Shown here: one piece after another, positions 51,326 through 60,077 of the stretch | Layout of the letters: each line of letters begins with the position of its first letter | Numbering within the stretch: the stretch's first letter is position 1 | From: Lachnospiraceae bacterium UBA3632 | GTDB taxonomy: Bacteria > Bacillota > Clostridia > Lachnospirales > Lachnospiraceae | NCBI GenBank assembly: GCA_002373975.1 | Contig: DFKZ01000030.1 | Coordinates: forward strand, 1-64,000 | Length of the DNA stretch: 64,000 nt | Direction of reading: 5' to 3' | Notes under the pieces: generated by a model | The model's input: only the letters and a program-made list of their open reading frames with translations | Told to the model about the DNA's origin: nothing | Databases searched by the model: none | Position numbers and translations under genes: made by a program

Positions 51326-52844
51326 GTTAACCGGATTTATAGAAGTAGACAGAAAGGAATGTCCAAAGGTCACTCCGGAAAAGAGGATAGAGAGCTTTGA
51401 GGAGTTTTATACCTCCCTGTCCCCGGAGGAGAGGCGACGCCAGGCCTCGAAGTGCATGAACTGCGGAGTCCCTTTTTGCCAGTCGGCGATGAAGCTGTCG
51501 GGCATGGTGGTGGGGTGCCCGCTTCACAACCTTATCCCGGAGTGGAATGACGAACTCTACAAGGGGCACGAGAAGCATGCTTTCGAGAGGCTTCTTAAGA
51601 CAAACAATTTCCCGGAATTTACAGGAAGAGTGTGCCCGGCCCTGTGTGAAAAAGCCTGCATGTGCGGCCAGTGGGGCGAAGCGGTAACGGTTCATGACAA
51701 CGAAAAGTATATTATAGAAAACGCATATGAGAAGGGATTCATGAAGCCGAATCCGCCCAGGAAAAGAAGTGGAAAAAGAGTTGCCGTAATCGGAAGCGGA
51801 CCTTCCGGACTGGCAACCGCCGATCAGTTAAACCACAGAGGACACAGTGTTACCGTATTTGAACGGGAGGATCGGATAGGCGGTCTTCTCATGTACGGCA
51901 TCCCCAATATGAAACTTGACAAATCTGTCATATCAAGGCGCCAAAAAATCATGGAGGTGGAAGGAGTAGAGTTTCGGACAGGATGCGATGTGGGGTCAAA
52001 GGAATTTCCCGTAAAGGATATTCTGAAAGAATATGACGCAGTCGTGCTGTGCTGCGGCGCTAAGAAAGCAAGAGAGCTGGCAGTTGCCAAAGCAGAAACA
52101 AAAGAAGAAACATCCTCAGGTCTGGTTACAGGCGCTTATTATGCTGTGGATTATCTCACCCGAATTACGAAACAGGTTTTGGAGAGCGGTATTAAGGATG
52201 CGGGTCACCTTAACGAACCTGTAGTTTTCCCCGACTTGCCCAAAACTCCCTGTGCAAAAGGGAAGAACGTGGTCGTGGTAGGCGGCGGGGATACCGGCAA
52301 TGACTGCATCGGAACGGTGATCCGGCAAGGCTGTAAAACGGTGACCGCGTTGGAAATGATGCCCAAACCTCCCATAACAAGAGCGGAAAGCAACCCCTGG
52401 CCGGAGTGGCCAAAGGTGCTGAAGACCGATTACGGACATGAGGAAGCGATCACTAAATTCGGAGAAGATCCCAGAGTATTTGAGACTACAGTAAAAAGAG
52501 TGATAACCGACAAGAAGGGTACACTTAAGGCTATCGAAACTGTCAGGCTTTCCTGGGCTAACGGAAAGCCTGAGGAGGTACCCGGCTCGGAGAAGGAGCT
52601 TCCCTGCGAAATGCTTCTTATCGCGGCAGGATTTGTCGGATGCGAAAGTTATACAGCAGAGAGTTTTGGAGTTAAACTCACTAACAGGGGCGTGGTAGAA
52701 ACCTCCGAAGGAGCTTATGCCACAAGTGTTCCCGGAGTATTTACCGCAGGAGATATGCACAGAGGGCAGTCACTTGTTGTGTGGGCGATAGCGGAGGGAC
52801 GGGCCTGCGCCAGGGAAGTGGATAAGTATCTTATCGGGTATTAA
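51318..52844 (+). CDS. gltD: glutamate synthase small subunit
   Basis: 508 aa flavoprotein that passes NADPH electrons to GltB. N-terminal cysteine clusters CMNCGVPFCQ and CPALCEKACMCG bind two 4Fe-4S centres; FAD motif VIGSGPSGLATADQLN near residue 155; NADPH motif VVVVGGGDTGNDCIGT near 318; the C-terminal AGDMHRGQSLVVWAIAEGR closes the flavin site. It starts inside the end of gltB (8-nt overlap), ensuring equal synthesis. Confidence 0.95.
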   Translation: MGKLTGFIEVDRKECPKVTPEKRIESFEEFYTSLSPEERRRQASKCMNCGVPFCQSAMKLSGMVVGCPLHNLIPEWNDELYKGHEKHAFERLLKTNNFPEFTGRVCPALCEKACMCGQWGEAVTVHDNEKYIIENAYEKGFMKPNPPRKRSGKRVAVIGSGPSGLATADQLNHRGHSVTVFEREDRIGGLLMYGIPNMKLDKSVISRRQKIMEVEGVEFRTGCDVGSKEFPVKDILKEYDAVVLCCGAKKARELAVAKAETKEETSSGLVTGAYYAVDYLTRITKQVLESGIKDAGHLNEPVVFPDLPKTPCAKGKNVVVVGGGDTGNDCIGTVIRQGCKTVTALEMMPKPPITRAESNPWPEWPKVLKTDYGHEEAITKFGEDPRVFETTVKRVITDKKGTLKAIETVRLSWANGKPEEVPGSEKELPCEMLLIAAGFVGCESYTAESFGVKLTNRGVVETSEGAYATSVPGVFTAGDMHRGQSLVVWAIAEGRACAREVDKYLIGY

Positions 52845-52858
52845 CATTGAGGTGTTTG

Positions 52859-54229
52859 ATGGAAGAAATAAAAGAAGAATGCGGCGTTTTCGGAATATGG
52901 TCCCCTGACAAAAGAGCGCTTCCTTACACAGTGGCGGTGGGTCTTACCGCTCTGCAGCACAGAGGTCAGGAAGCTGCGGGAATGGCTATAAACGAAGACC
53001 GGAATATCAGGTATCACAAAGCACCGGGACTTGTCAGTGAAGTATTCCCTTCACCGCAGCTGGAGGCTCTGGGGTGTGGACAGATAGCAGTGGGGCATGT
53101 CAGGTATGCAACCACGGGTGGCGGCAGTGCACTGAACGCCCAGCCCATGGTGGTCCGCCATGTGAAGGGTCAGCTTGCGCTCTGCCACAACGGCAATCTG
53201 ACCAACAGTGTTGAGCTCAGAAGAGAGCTTGAGCTTAAGGGATGCATTTTCCAGACAACAAGTGACACGGAAGTCATATCTTATATCATTACACAAAAAA
53301 GGCTCCTTAATCCTTCAATAGAAACTGCTCTTGAGGCGGCGATGAAAGAGATAAAGGGAGCCTATTCCCTTGTTTTGACCTCACCTACGAAGCTCATGGC
53401 ATGCAGGGATCCTCTGGGTATGAGGCCGCTTGTAATGGGAAGGACGCCTGACGGATGCGTAGTTTTTGCCTCGGAGAGCTGTGCGCTTGACGCTGTGGGA
53501 GCGGTGCCGGAAAGGGACTTAAAGCCCGGAGAGATAGTGGTGTGCGACACCGGCGGAGTAAGGAGTATAGAGACCTATTGTGATAAAACTAAGCCGAAAC
53601 TCTGCGTGTTTGAGTATATTTATTTTTCGAGGCCGGATTCGGTGATAGAAGGAGTGTGTGTGCATGATGCGCGTACACGGGCAGGGCACTTCCTGGCAAA
53701 GAATCATCCCGCAGATGCCGATATTGTGATCGGAGTACCGGATTCGGGGCTCGATGCTGCGCTCGGATATGCGGAAGAGTCCGGAATCCCTTATGGAATA
53801 GGACTCATAAAGAACAAATACATAGGACGCACTTTTATTGCCCCGGATCAAAATCTGCGGGAAAATCTGGTCCGTCTGAAAATGGGAGCAGTGCCATCCA
53901 CGATTAAGGGTAAGAGGGTTGTACTGGTGGATGATTCCATTGTGAGAGGAACAACATCGGAGAGAATTGTAAGGATGATCAGAGATGCGGGTGCGAAAGA
54001 AGTCCATATGCGTATATCTTCGCCGCCGTTTCTCAATCCCTGTTATTACGGAACCGATGTTGATTCCCGCGAGAATCTCATAGCGGTTCATCATTCAAAT
54101 GATGAGATCTGCAAAATGATCGGAGCGGATTCGCTTGGATTTTTATCTGTCGAGGATGCGAGAAAGCTGGCGGGATCAGATCCCGATCACTTCTGCGCCG
54201 CCTGCTTCGACGGGAAATATCCGGTGTGA
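52859..54229 (+). CDS. purF: amidophosphoribosyltransferase
   Basis: 456 aa, first enzyme of purine synthesis: PRPP plus glutamine to phosphoribosylamine. A short propeptide (MEEIKEE) precedes the catalytic Cys in CGVFGIW; class II amidotransferase domain, then the PRPP loop VVLVDDSIVRGTTSERIV. Cysteines in KLCVFEYIYF, NPCYYGTD and HFCAACF fit the 4Fe-4S cluster of Bacillus-type enzymes. The frame opens at TTG 52847, but GAGGTG lies between it and ATG 52859. It follows gltD by 14 nt, an unusual place for purF, which is more often within a pur operon. Confidence 0.95.
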   Translation: MEEIKEECGVFGIWSPDKRALPYTVAVGLTALQHRGQEAAGMAINEDRNIRYHKAPGLVSEVFPSPQLEALGCGQIAVGHVRYATTGGGSALNAQPMVVRHVKGQLALCHNGNLTNSVELRRELELKGCIFQTTSDTEVISYIITQKRLLNPSIETALEAAMKEIKGAYSLVLTSPTKLMACRDPLGMRPLVMGRTPDGCVVFASESCALDAVGAVPERDLKPGEIVVCDTGGVRSIETYCDKTKPKLCVFEYIYFSRPDSVIEGVCVHDARTRAGHFLAKNHPADADIVIGVPDSGLDAALGYAEESGIPYGIGLIKNKYIGRTFIAPDQNLRENLVRLKMGAVPSTIKGKRVVLVDDSIVRGTTSERIVRMIRDAGAKEVHMRISSPPFLNPCYYGTDVDSRENLIAVHHSNDEICKMIGADSLGFLSVEDARKLAGSDPDHFCAACFDGKYPV

Positions 54230-54251
54230 GAGATAAAATGAAAAGATATTG

Positions 54252-54713
54252 TTAAAAATCAAAGAATCTTTCCAGTGCCGACAGGATCCTTTCGGAATCA
54301 TTCTTTGTAAGGTATGCTTTTGAATCAAAAATAAGAAAATCCCGATCGGGAGAACTTTGAATCGTTATCGGTTTCATTATGCCGCGCAGGTATACCTGAG
54401 CGATATGGTTTGCGCAAATGCGACAGTCGTAGAGGTCCTTCAGAACCTCAGCTCCGGAGATATCCGGCAGGTCTTTAAGCTGCAGCTTTTCACGGATATA
54501 GAGATGTAATATCCGCGCTGCATCGGAGCGTTTTATATTATTGTCCGCTCCCGAAATATCCTGAGCCTCGAGCCATCCTTCGCTGTATGCGATGCTTGGG
54601 ATGTCGCCCGGGGCTCTGTTTTTATCGGTTATTCCGTATAGCGTTGTCACAAATTCAGATACAGAAATGTATTCTGTATTATTTGGGTCATGCATATTAT
54701 TGTAATGAATCAT
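54252..54713 (-). CDS. SLH-like small protein, function unknown
   Basis: 153 aa. Two stretches resemble S-layer-homology repeats (AYSEGWLEAQDISGADNNIK and RSDAARILHLYIREKLQL; later YDCRICANHIAQVYLRGIM). There is no signal peptide, so it is not a normal S-layer protein. GAGGA abuts the ATG at 54713, so a different start such as 54695 is possible. Last gene of the minus run after the GH27-like enzyme, 47 nt behind it; a partner role is a guess. Confidence 0.55.
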   Translation of the reverse strand: MIHYNNMHDPNNTEYISVSEFVTTLYGITDKNRAPGDIPSIAYSEGWLEAQDISGADNNIKRSDAARILHLYIREKLQLKDLPDISGAEVLKDLYDCRICANHIAQVYLRGIMKPITIQSSPDRDFLIFDSKAYLTKNDSERILSALERFFDF

Positions 54714-54760
54714 TCCTCATGCTTTTTGCATTTCTGCCATGCTTTAGGCAGAGCATAACA

Positions 54761-56578
54761 TCATAGACAGGGTGTAATCCTGCAGGTAAAGCTGCCATGT
54801 TCGCGGATTTCGGGGGCGGACAGCTTTTTTTCGGTCTGGTTCCACTTGTTCCCTGAGAGAAGATCTTTAACCGCATAACTTCCGGCTCCGATAAAGGCAT
54901 CGCGGTCTTTCATTTTCCCGCCTATCATCGACACGATCCTGTCAAAAGGTATTTCCGCCTTCTCTGTCCGGATCTGTCCGCTCAGATTTATAAAAGAGAC
55001 GGCCAGACTTCCGTCTGCAAGGGGCTTTGCCAGGATATCAAGCCTGTTATCGTTTCTGATGTACTCTTTGTCGGGCTCGGCTGATCCGGTGCTGGTCCAT
55101 ACTCTCTTGGCCTGTACGCCCAAGGGATCCTGGCTCAGAGCGATAATATCTTCATTTGCGATGATCCTGTATATCTCGTCACCCTTCTGAACTCTTCTGA
55201 GGTCAAGCCCAAGCATAAGAGGAGAATTCATCATGCACCACATGGTAAAATGCGTCTCACACATGGTCATGTCAAGGCCATCCATACCGATCATCAGCAT
55301 ATCGGGATCGTTCCAGCCTTTATCAAGTCCCGAATATTCGTCCATTATCACTGCCTTGTTGTACTGAGCGCATACACCGGTGGTATAATCGCTCTCCCAC
55401 GCGCCGTGACCGGGATTACCGTCGGAACCGACCTGGAAGGTGATGTCGTTAAGGATCCTCCAGGAATCGCCCACCTTGTATCCCCAATTCTGAGGCTGAG
55501 TCTTTCCCCATTCACATATCGAAAGGATCACATCATGAGAGGAATCCGCTTCATTAAAGCCTCTAAGAAGCTCTGCATACGAGATGAGGGTGTTTTCCTG
55601 ACGGCGATGGTTCATCAGGCGGATGGTGTTTTCTCCCGGAAAGAGTGAGATCTTAATGGGAGAAGAAAAAACAAAGCTTTCTTTATCCGGTGTTTCCGGA
55701 AGCTCTTCATCAAAGAAAAGAATTGAGTTTTCGCCCTCAAAGGCCACTACCTGCAGCCATGACCCGGTTCCGGGCTCCCTGCCGGCGGCATATTCGACCA
55801 CAAGTAAAGCGTCCTCTTTTTCTTTTACAAGATCGCCGGGATCAAAGGTAAATACCAGCTCTCCGCTCATATCTCCCACCGGAGAGTTGTCCGGTCCGGT
55901 TCCGTCAAAGGTTCCTATGTCTGTGGCGTATTTGAATGTACCGTCTTCCGATTCCGCAAACCGTGCACCGCAGCCTGTAAGCCTTCCCTCCTCAGCCCGA
56001 ATGGTGAATTCTTTTCCCGCAACGGAAATCCTGACAGACTTTATGTTGGGTGCGTAAACAAATCTTGCATTTTCCGGATTTGAAAAGGTGGCGTTGTCAA
56101 ACATGTAATAGCAGTTATCCACCTTGATAAAATCCACACTCCAGTCAAGGTAAGTACGGGCATCGTCTGTTTCATGACCGTATGTTCCCACGGCAGCACC
56201 TGCACAGAGGTTTGTTCCGATGTCATTGTACATTCCGAACTTCAGCCCTTTTGCATGGATGTAATCCGCAAGTGCTCTGAATCCGGAGGGGAATTTGACC
56301 GGTTCGTTGGAAAGAAAGCCTCCTTCGCGTTCCGGCTTATAGCAACCGTCATCGAGTACAACATATTTATATCCCAGCTTATCCAGTCCGAGCTCGATGA
56401 TCTTATCTGCCATTGTCCTGGTCAGAGCCTCGGTGTTCTCACTGCCGAAGGCATTCCAGCTGTTCCATCCCATTGCGGGAAGGTGGTTTTTTTTCTTATT
56501 ATAGAGAACGCTTCCGTTTTTGAATAAATCAAAACGGAAGCTGTCATTTTTGATAGGTGCGGGCGTATAGTTGTCCAT
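54761..56578 (-). CDS. GH27-like alpha-galactosidase with inserted beta-rich domain
   Basis: 605 aa. The melibiase barrel opens with PAMGWNSWNAFGSENTEALT and YKYVVLDDGCY. The nucleophile is Asp154 in FIKVDNCYY; the acid/base is probably Asp378 in WRILNDI. A segment of about 165 residues (170-335), absent from ordinary GH27, splits the barrel after the nucleophile and ends SLFPGENTIRLMNHRRQ, like a CBM6/35 carbohydrate-binding fold. No signal peptide, so it acts on imported oligosaccharides. A C-terminal beta-sandwich follows. GGAGG lies 8 nt before the ATG. galK nearby fits galactose use. Confidence 0.85.
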   Translation of the reverse strand: MDNYTPAPIKNDSFRFDLFKNGSVLYNKKKNHLPAMGWNSWNAFGSENTEALTRTMADKIIELGLDKLGYKYVVLDDGCYKPEREGGFLSNEPVKFPSGFRALADYIHAKGLKFGMYNDIGTNLCAGAAVGTYGHETDDARTYLDWSVDFIKVDNCYYMFDNATFSNPENARFVYAPNIKSVRISVAGKEFTIRAEEGRLTGCGARFAESEDGTFKYATDIGTFDGTGPDNSPVGDMSGELVFTFDPGDLVKEKEDALLVVEYAAGREPGTGSWLQVVAFEGENSILFFDEELPETPDKESFVFSSPIKISLFPGENTIRLMNHRRQENTLISYAELLRGFNEADSSHDVILSICEWGKTQPQNWGYKVGDSWRILNDITFQVGSDGNPGHGAWESDYTTGVCAQYNKAVIMDEYSGLDKGWNDPDMLMIGMDGLDMTMCETHFTMWCMMNSPLMLGLDLRRVQKGDEIYRIIANEDIIALSQDPLGVQAKRVWTSTGSAEPDKEYIRNDNRLDILAKPLADGSLAVSFINLSGQIRTEKAEIPFDRIVSMIGGKMKDRDAFIGAGSYAVKDLLSGNKWNQTEKKLSAPEIREHGSFTCRITPCL

Positions 56579-56599
56579 TACAGAATCCTCCGGATATTA

Positions 56600-58525
56600 T
56601 CAGGATATCAGTCCCATTTCCCGGTGAGCGCGTTCTTTTTCTTTATACATCGATTCATCCGCTATACGTATATAGGTGTCGATATCACTGTTGTCATCGG
56701 GATTGATAACGCAATATCCCACGCTTGCCGAAAGATTAAAGACCGCTTTAAGCTTGGTGGTTATCTTCTTGAGAGAAGTGTTGAATGCTTTTCTGTAATC
56801 CTCGATGGTCTTTCCTTCCTCATAGGAGCCGACGGCAATAAATTCATCTCCGCCGTATCTGCCAAACATCCACTTATCCGAAAGGGACTCTCTCATGGCG
56901 CTGGCGGTAGCCTTTATGGCAAGATCTCCGTTTAAGTGACCGTATTCATCATTTATCAGCTTCATGCAGTTTATGTCAAAGAAAAGGAGCATAGTGCGTC
57001 TGCCGGCTTCTTTCTCCGTCTGAATGAAGGCGTACAGGACATTGTCACATCCCATACGGTTGTACATATCAGTAAGGAAATCAGTCATATAGATCTGATT
57101 AAGCTTGGCATTGGTGCGCTTTAAGAATATGTTATGCCTGATATTGATGAAAAGCGTGTCAAGGTTATTGATCCACCGCTTAAACTGCAGGGTGGAAAGG
57201 ATCTCGGGGGTGTTCTTTACAGCCAGATAACCGATAAGGTGAGCCCTGTTAACAAGGGCGGCGAATACAAAGATATCCGATCTGTCCGGATCCGGTTCGT
57301 ATCCCGGATAGAACTCGTTGGAGTCATATGTACGCTGAGGAATGGATTCACTGTTCCTGCGCTCGTACATAATATCCATTTCACCTTTAAAATCTCTGAC
57401 TTTTGAAATGTATTCCTCATCCTCGGCTTCGAAGAGAAGAGGACTGGTGCAGATGCAGTAATCTTTGCCGAAGAAATCCTCATGTCCCCAGCGGTCCTTG
57501 GCATATTGGAAGAATCCTTCTTTGTCTTCCACGAGGGACATTTCGATATGGACTCTCTGGAAGAAGAAGCCGATCATGTCCGTATTGGTGGAATCGGAAT
57601 AAATATTTCGGACTCTTTCAAGGCGCACCTCCACCGCCTCCGGATTGGGAGTGCATCCGCAGCTTTCCGAAGGGATGAACTTGGAGGGATATATGGTTTT
57701 GGAGCTGCTGTCATGCTTTTCGATCTGACGGAGAGCCTCCTCATACAGGTATTCACCCATATGATCCCACTGTCTGGATACCGTGGCTACAAGGGGATAT
57801 GAAGTCTGAGCCTCATGGACATTGTCAAATCCTGTAACTATCACATCTCCGGGAACATCTATACCATGTTGATGAAGATGGCTTATGACACCGAGAGCCA
57901 TCAGGTCGTTGGCGCACACAAAGGCATCCGGAAGGGGCTTTTTCTCCTCCAGCCAAGCGTTGATCGCCTTCCCGGCATTGTAAAAACCGAAATCTCCCGC
58001 CAAAACATCATACAACTCAAGGCCGGATTCGGCCAAAGCATGCTCAAGGGCTTTACGTCTCTCCGCGCACTCCACATTTCCGGCATTACCGCGCACATAG
58101 ATAACTTTTTTTACGTTATGTTCCTCGATAAGGTGTCTGGCCAGGTCATAGATCCCCTGATAGTTGCTGGTACCGACAAGAGCCATTCCGGGAAGCTTTA
58201 CCTCGGATGAGATAAAGGGAATGTGTGCATTTTTAACAAGGGATTTGATCTTCTTTATTTCGTTCTCGGAATTAAATGTGTTGGCCAGAACTATCGCGGC
58301 ATCGAACTGCGACAGATCGGCAAGATCAAATACTTTTAGCTGGTTCTCCTTAACGACATCCTCTTCATGAGGAAGGATAAAGGAGGTGTAAATGAATATA
58401 TCGGTATTGTCCCGGGCGGCTCTTTTTTTGAGACTGTCAATAACAAGGCCAAGGTACTCGGCACTCCAGCCGTTTGCAAAAACCGCCATCTTTAGTTTTT
58501 TGTCTTTTCCCACAGAATCTCTCAT
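56600..58525 (-). CDS. LacI-type ligand sensor fused to a GGDEF domain
   Basis: 641 aa. Residues about 10-285 are the periplasmic-binding-protein-like sensor of LacI regulators (KKLKMAVFANGWSAEYLGLV, FVCANDLMALGVISHLHQHG, VIVTGFDNVHEAQTSYP), but without a helix-turn-helix. Then an unassigned middle (285-460) and a GGDEF domain with FDINCMKLINDEYGHLNGD and RYGGDEFIAV. It appears to be a cytosolic sugar-responsive diguanylate cyclase. It begins 7 nt after trxA and precedes the GH27-like gene by 21 nt, so the sensed sugar may be an alpha-galactoside product (inference). Confidence 0.85.
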   Translation of the reverse strand: MRDSVGKDKKLKMAVFANGWSAEYLGLVIDSLKKRAARDNTDIFIYTSFILPHEEDVVKENQLKVFDLADLSQFDAAIVLANTFNSENEIKKIKSLVKNAHIPFISSEVKLPGMALVGTSNYQGIYDLARHLIEEHNVKKVIYVRGNAGNVECAERRKALEHALAESGLELYDVLAGDFGFYNAGKAINAWLEEKKPLPDAFVCANDLMALGVISHLHQHGIDVPGDVIVTGFDNVHEAQTSYPLVATVSRQWDHMGEYLYEEALRQIEKHDSSSKTIYPSKFIPSESCGCTPNPEAVEVRLERVRNIYSDSTNTDMIGFFFQRVHIEMSLVEDKEGFFQYAKDRWGHEDFFGKDYCICTSPLLFEAEDEEYISKVRDFKGEMDIMYERRNSESIPQRTYDSNEFYPGYEPDPDRSDIFVFAALVNRAHLIGYLAVKNTPEILSTLQFKRWINNLDTLFINIRHNIFLKRTNAKLNQIYMTDFLTDMYNRMGCDNVLYAFIQTEKEAGRRTMLLFFDINCMKLINDEYGHLNGDLAIKATASAMRESLSDKWMFGRYGGDEFIAVGSYEEGKTIEDYRKAFNTSLKKITTKLKAVFNLSASVGYCVINPDDNSDIDTYIRIADESMYKEKERAHREMGLIS

Positions 58526-58532
58526 ACCCTGA

Positions 58533-58847
58533 TTAAATCCCGAAAAATGCGATCAGATCATCCTTTGATTTTAATCCGACGGAAGTATTTGCGATCTCTC
58601 CGTTCTTGAAAAGGATAACGGTAGGGATGCTCTGGATATTATATTTAGCCGCAATTTCCATTTCGGCATCCACATTGAGCTTACATACCTTCACGGAATC
58701 GGCCTTTTCATCTGCGATCTGAGCGATAATGGGTCCCAGCTTTTTACAGGGTCCGCACCATTCGGCCCAGAAATCAACGATAACGGGCTTGTCTGAATTA
58801 AGTACTTCTGTTTCAAAATTGTCTTTGTTTAAAATGATCTCTGCCAT
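58533..58847 (-). CDS. trxA: thioredoxin
   Basis: 104 aa, canonical. Active site WCGPCK at residues 30-35 in VIVDFWAEWCGPCKKLGPII, cis-Pro in IQSIPTVILFKNGE. AGAGGT precedes the ATG. It follows trxB by 63 nt and runs directly into the LacI-GGDEF gene, an unusual downstream neighbour. Confidence 0.97.
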   Translation of the reverse strand: MAEIILNKDNFETEVLNSDKPVIVDFWAEWCGPCKKLGPIIAQIADEKADSVKVCKLNVDAEMEIAAKYNIQSIPTVILFKNGEIANTSVGLKSKDDLIAFFGI

Positions 58848-58910
58848 AATTTACCTCTTTTCTGAATGTGTAGTAACGATTGATGAGTAGCGTGCGAAAG
58901 ATTTCGCGTA

Positions 58911-59816
58911 TTACAGGCTGCTGATATAATGAGCAGCGTTTGACAGGGCGTTGGCACCGTCCGAAACGGCTGTAACTACCTGACGCAGGGTTTTGGTCCT
59001 GACATCGCCTGCGGCAAAGAATCCCGGAGCGTTCGTCCTGCCGGATTCGTCTGCGATGATATAACCCGCCGGGTCAAGATCAACAATACCTTCGACGTAT
59101 CTGGTAACCGGAACCGAGCCTGCTGCGATGAAGATTCCGTTAATATCAAGAGTTCTGCCGTCCACAAGCTTAACCGCGTTCACACTGCCGTCGCCAAGTA
59201 TCTCGGCTACCTGTGAATTGAGCACCAGCTCGATATTTTCCTTTTCTTTTACTTTTTTAACAGTTATCTCTGCAGCCCTGAAAGCGTCTCTTCTGTGTAT
59301 CAGATAAACCTTTTCGCAGAGCCCTGCGAGATAAAGAGCGTCATCGAGTGCGGTATCGCCGCCTCCGACAACAGCGGTGGTCTTTCCTCTGTAGAATGCA
59401 CCGTCACAGGTTGCGCAGTAGGAAACACCCTTTGCGGAGAATTCTTCTTCTCCGGGGACTCCCAAATGCCTGTGAACAGCGCCGGCCGCATAGATAACGG
59501 CTTTTGATTCGTAAGTCTCACCCTTTGCGGTGGTGACTGTCCAGTGTTTGTCCGCTGTATCCTGTTTGATCTCGGTGACTGTAGCTTCAACGAAGTTTAC
59601 TCCGAAATCCGATGCGTGCGTGCGGAATGTTTCTCCCATACTGTAGCCGTCAAGGCCGGGGAGGCCAAGATAATTGTCGACTTTGCTGCTTAGAGCAATC
59701 TGTCCGGTTCCTTCAAATTCTTTTTCGATCACGATAAGATCAAGATTGGCACGTATACCGTACACTGCTGCGGATAATCCCGCCGGTCCGCTGCCGATGA
59801 TAATAAGATCTAGCAT
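58911..59816 (-). CDS. trxB: thioredoxin reductase
   Basis: 301 aa low-molecular-weight flavoprotein. FAD motif IIGSGPAGLSAAVYG at the N-terminus, redox pair in CATCDGAFYRG, NADPH motif VVGGGDTALDDALYLAG, and the terminal GFFAAGDVRTKTLRQVVTA. The frame opens at 59840, but AGGAGG is 4 nt before the ATG at 59816. First gene of the trxB-trxA unit on the minus strand. Confidence 0.96.
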   Translation of the reverse strand: MLDLIIIGSGPAGLSAAVYGIRANLDLIVIEKEFEGTGQIALSSKVDNYLGLPGLDGYSMGETFRTHASDFGVNFVEATVTEIKQDTADKHWTVTTAKGETYESKAVIYAAGAVHRHLGVPGEEEFSAKGVSYCATCDGAFYRGKTTAVVGGGDTALDDALYLAGLCEKVYLIHRRDAFRAAEITVKKVKEKENIELVLNSQVAEILGDGSVNAVKLVDGRTLDINGIFIAAGSVPVTRYVEGIVDLDPAGYIIADESGRTNAPGFFAAGDVRTKTLRQVVTAVSDGANALSNAAHYISSL

Positions 59817-59950
59817 AATGCCTCCTATCTTTCTAAACAAGTAAAACAGCCTTTGGGTTCCTGACTCACCGGATTGCCGGCAGAGTCGTATATTACCTTA
59901 ATTATACAATCAAACCCGAGAGAGTGCTACTACCCTTTATGAAAAACATC

Positions 59951-59997
59951 GAAAAAAGAAATGTGACCGGAACTGAGGTCATGACAGTTCCGATCAC
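59951..59997 (-). terminator. terminator after the TlpA-like gene
   Basis: Minus strand GTGATCGGAACTG (59997-59985), 9-nt loop, CAGTTCCGGTCAC (59975-59963), then ATTTCTTTTTT: a 13-bp stem with one wobble pair. It separates the ogg/tlpA pair from trxB. Confidence 0.85.
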
Positions 59998-60077
59998 TGT
60001 AAGAGGCGGGATGTTTGCAGAGTCCGCCAGACTCTTCGGGTTCCTTTATATGAGAAGGAAATGATCCCTTAATGAGT

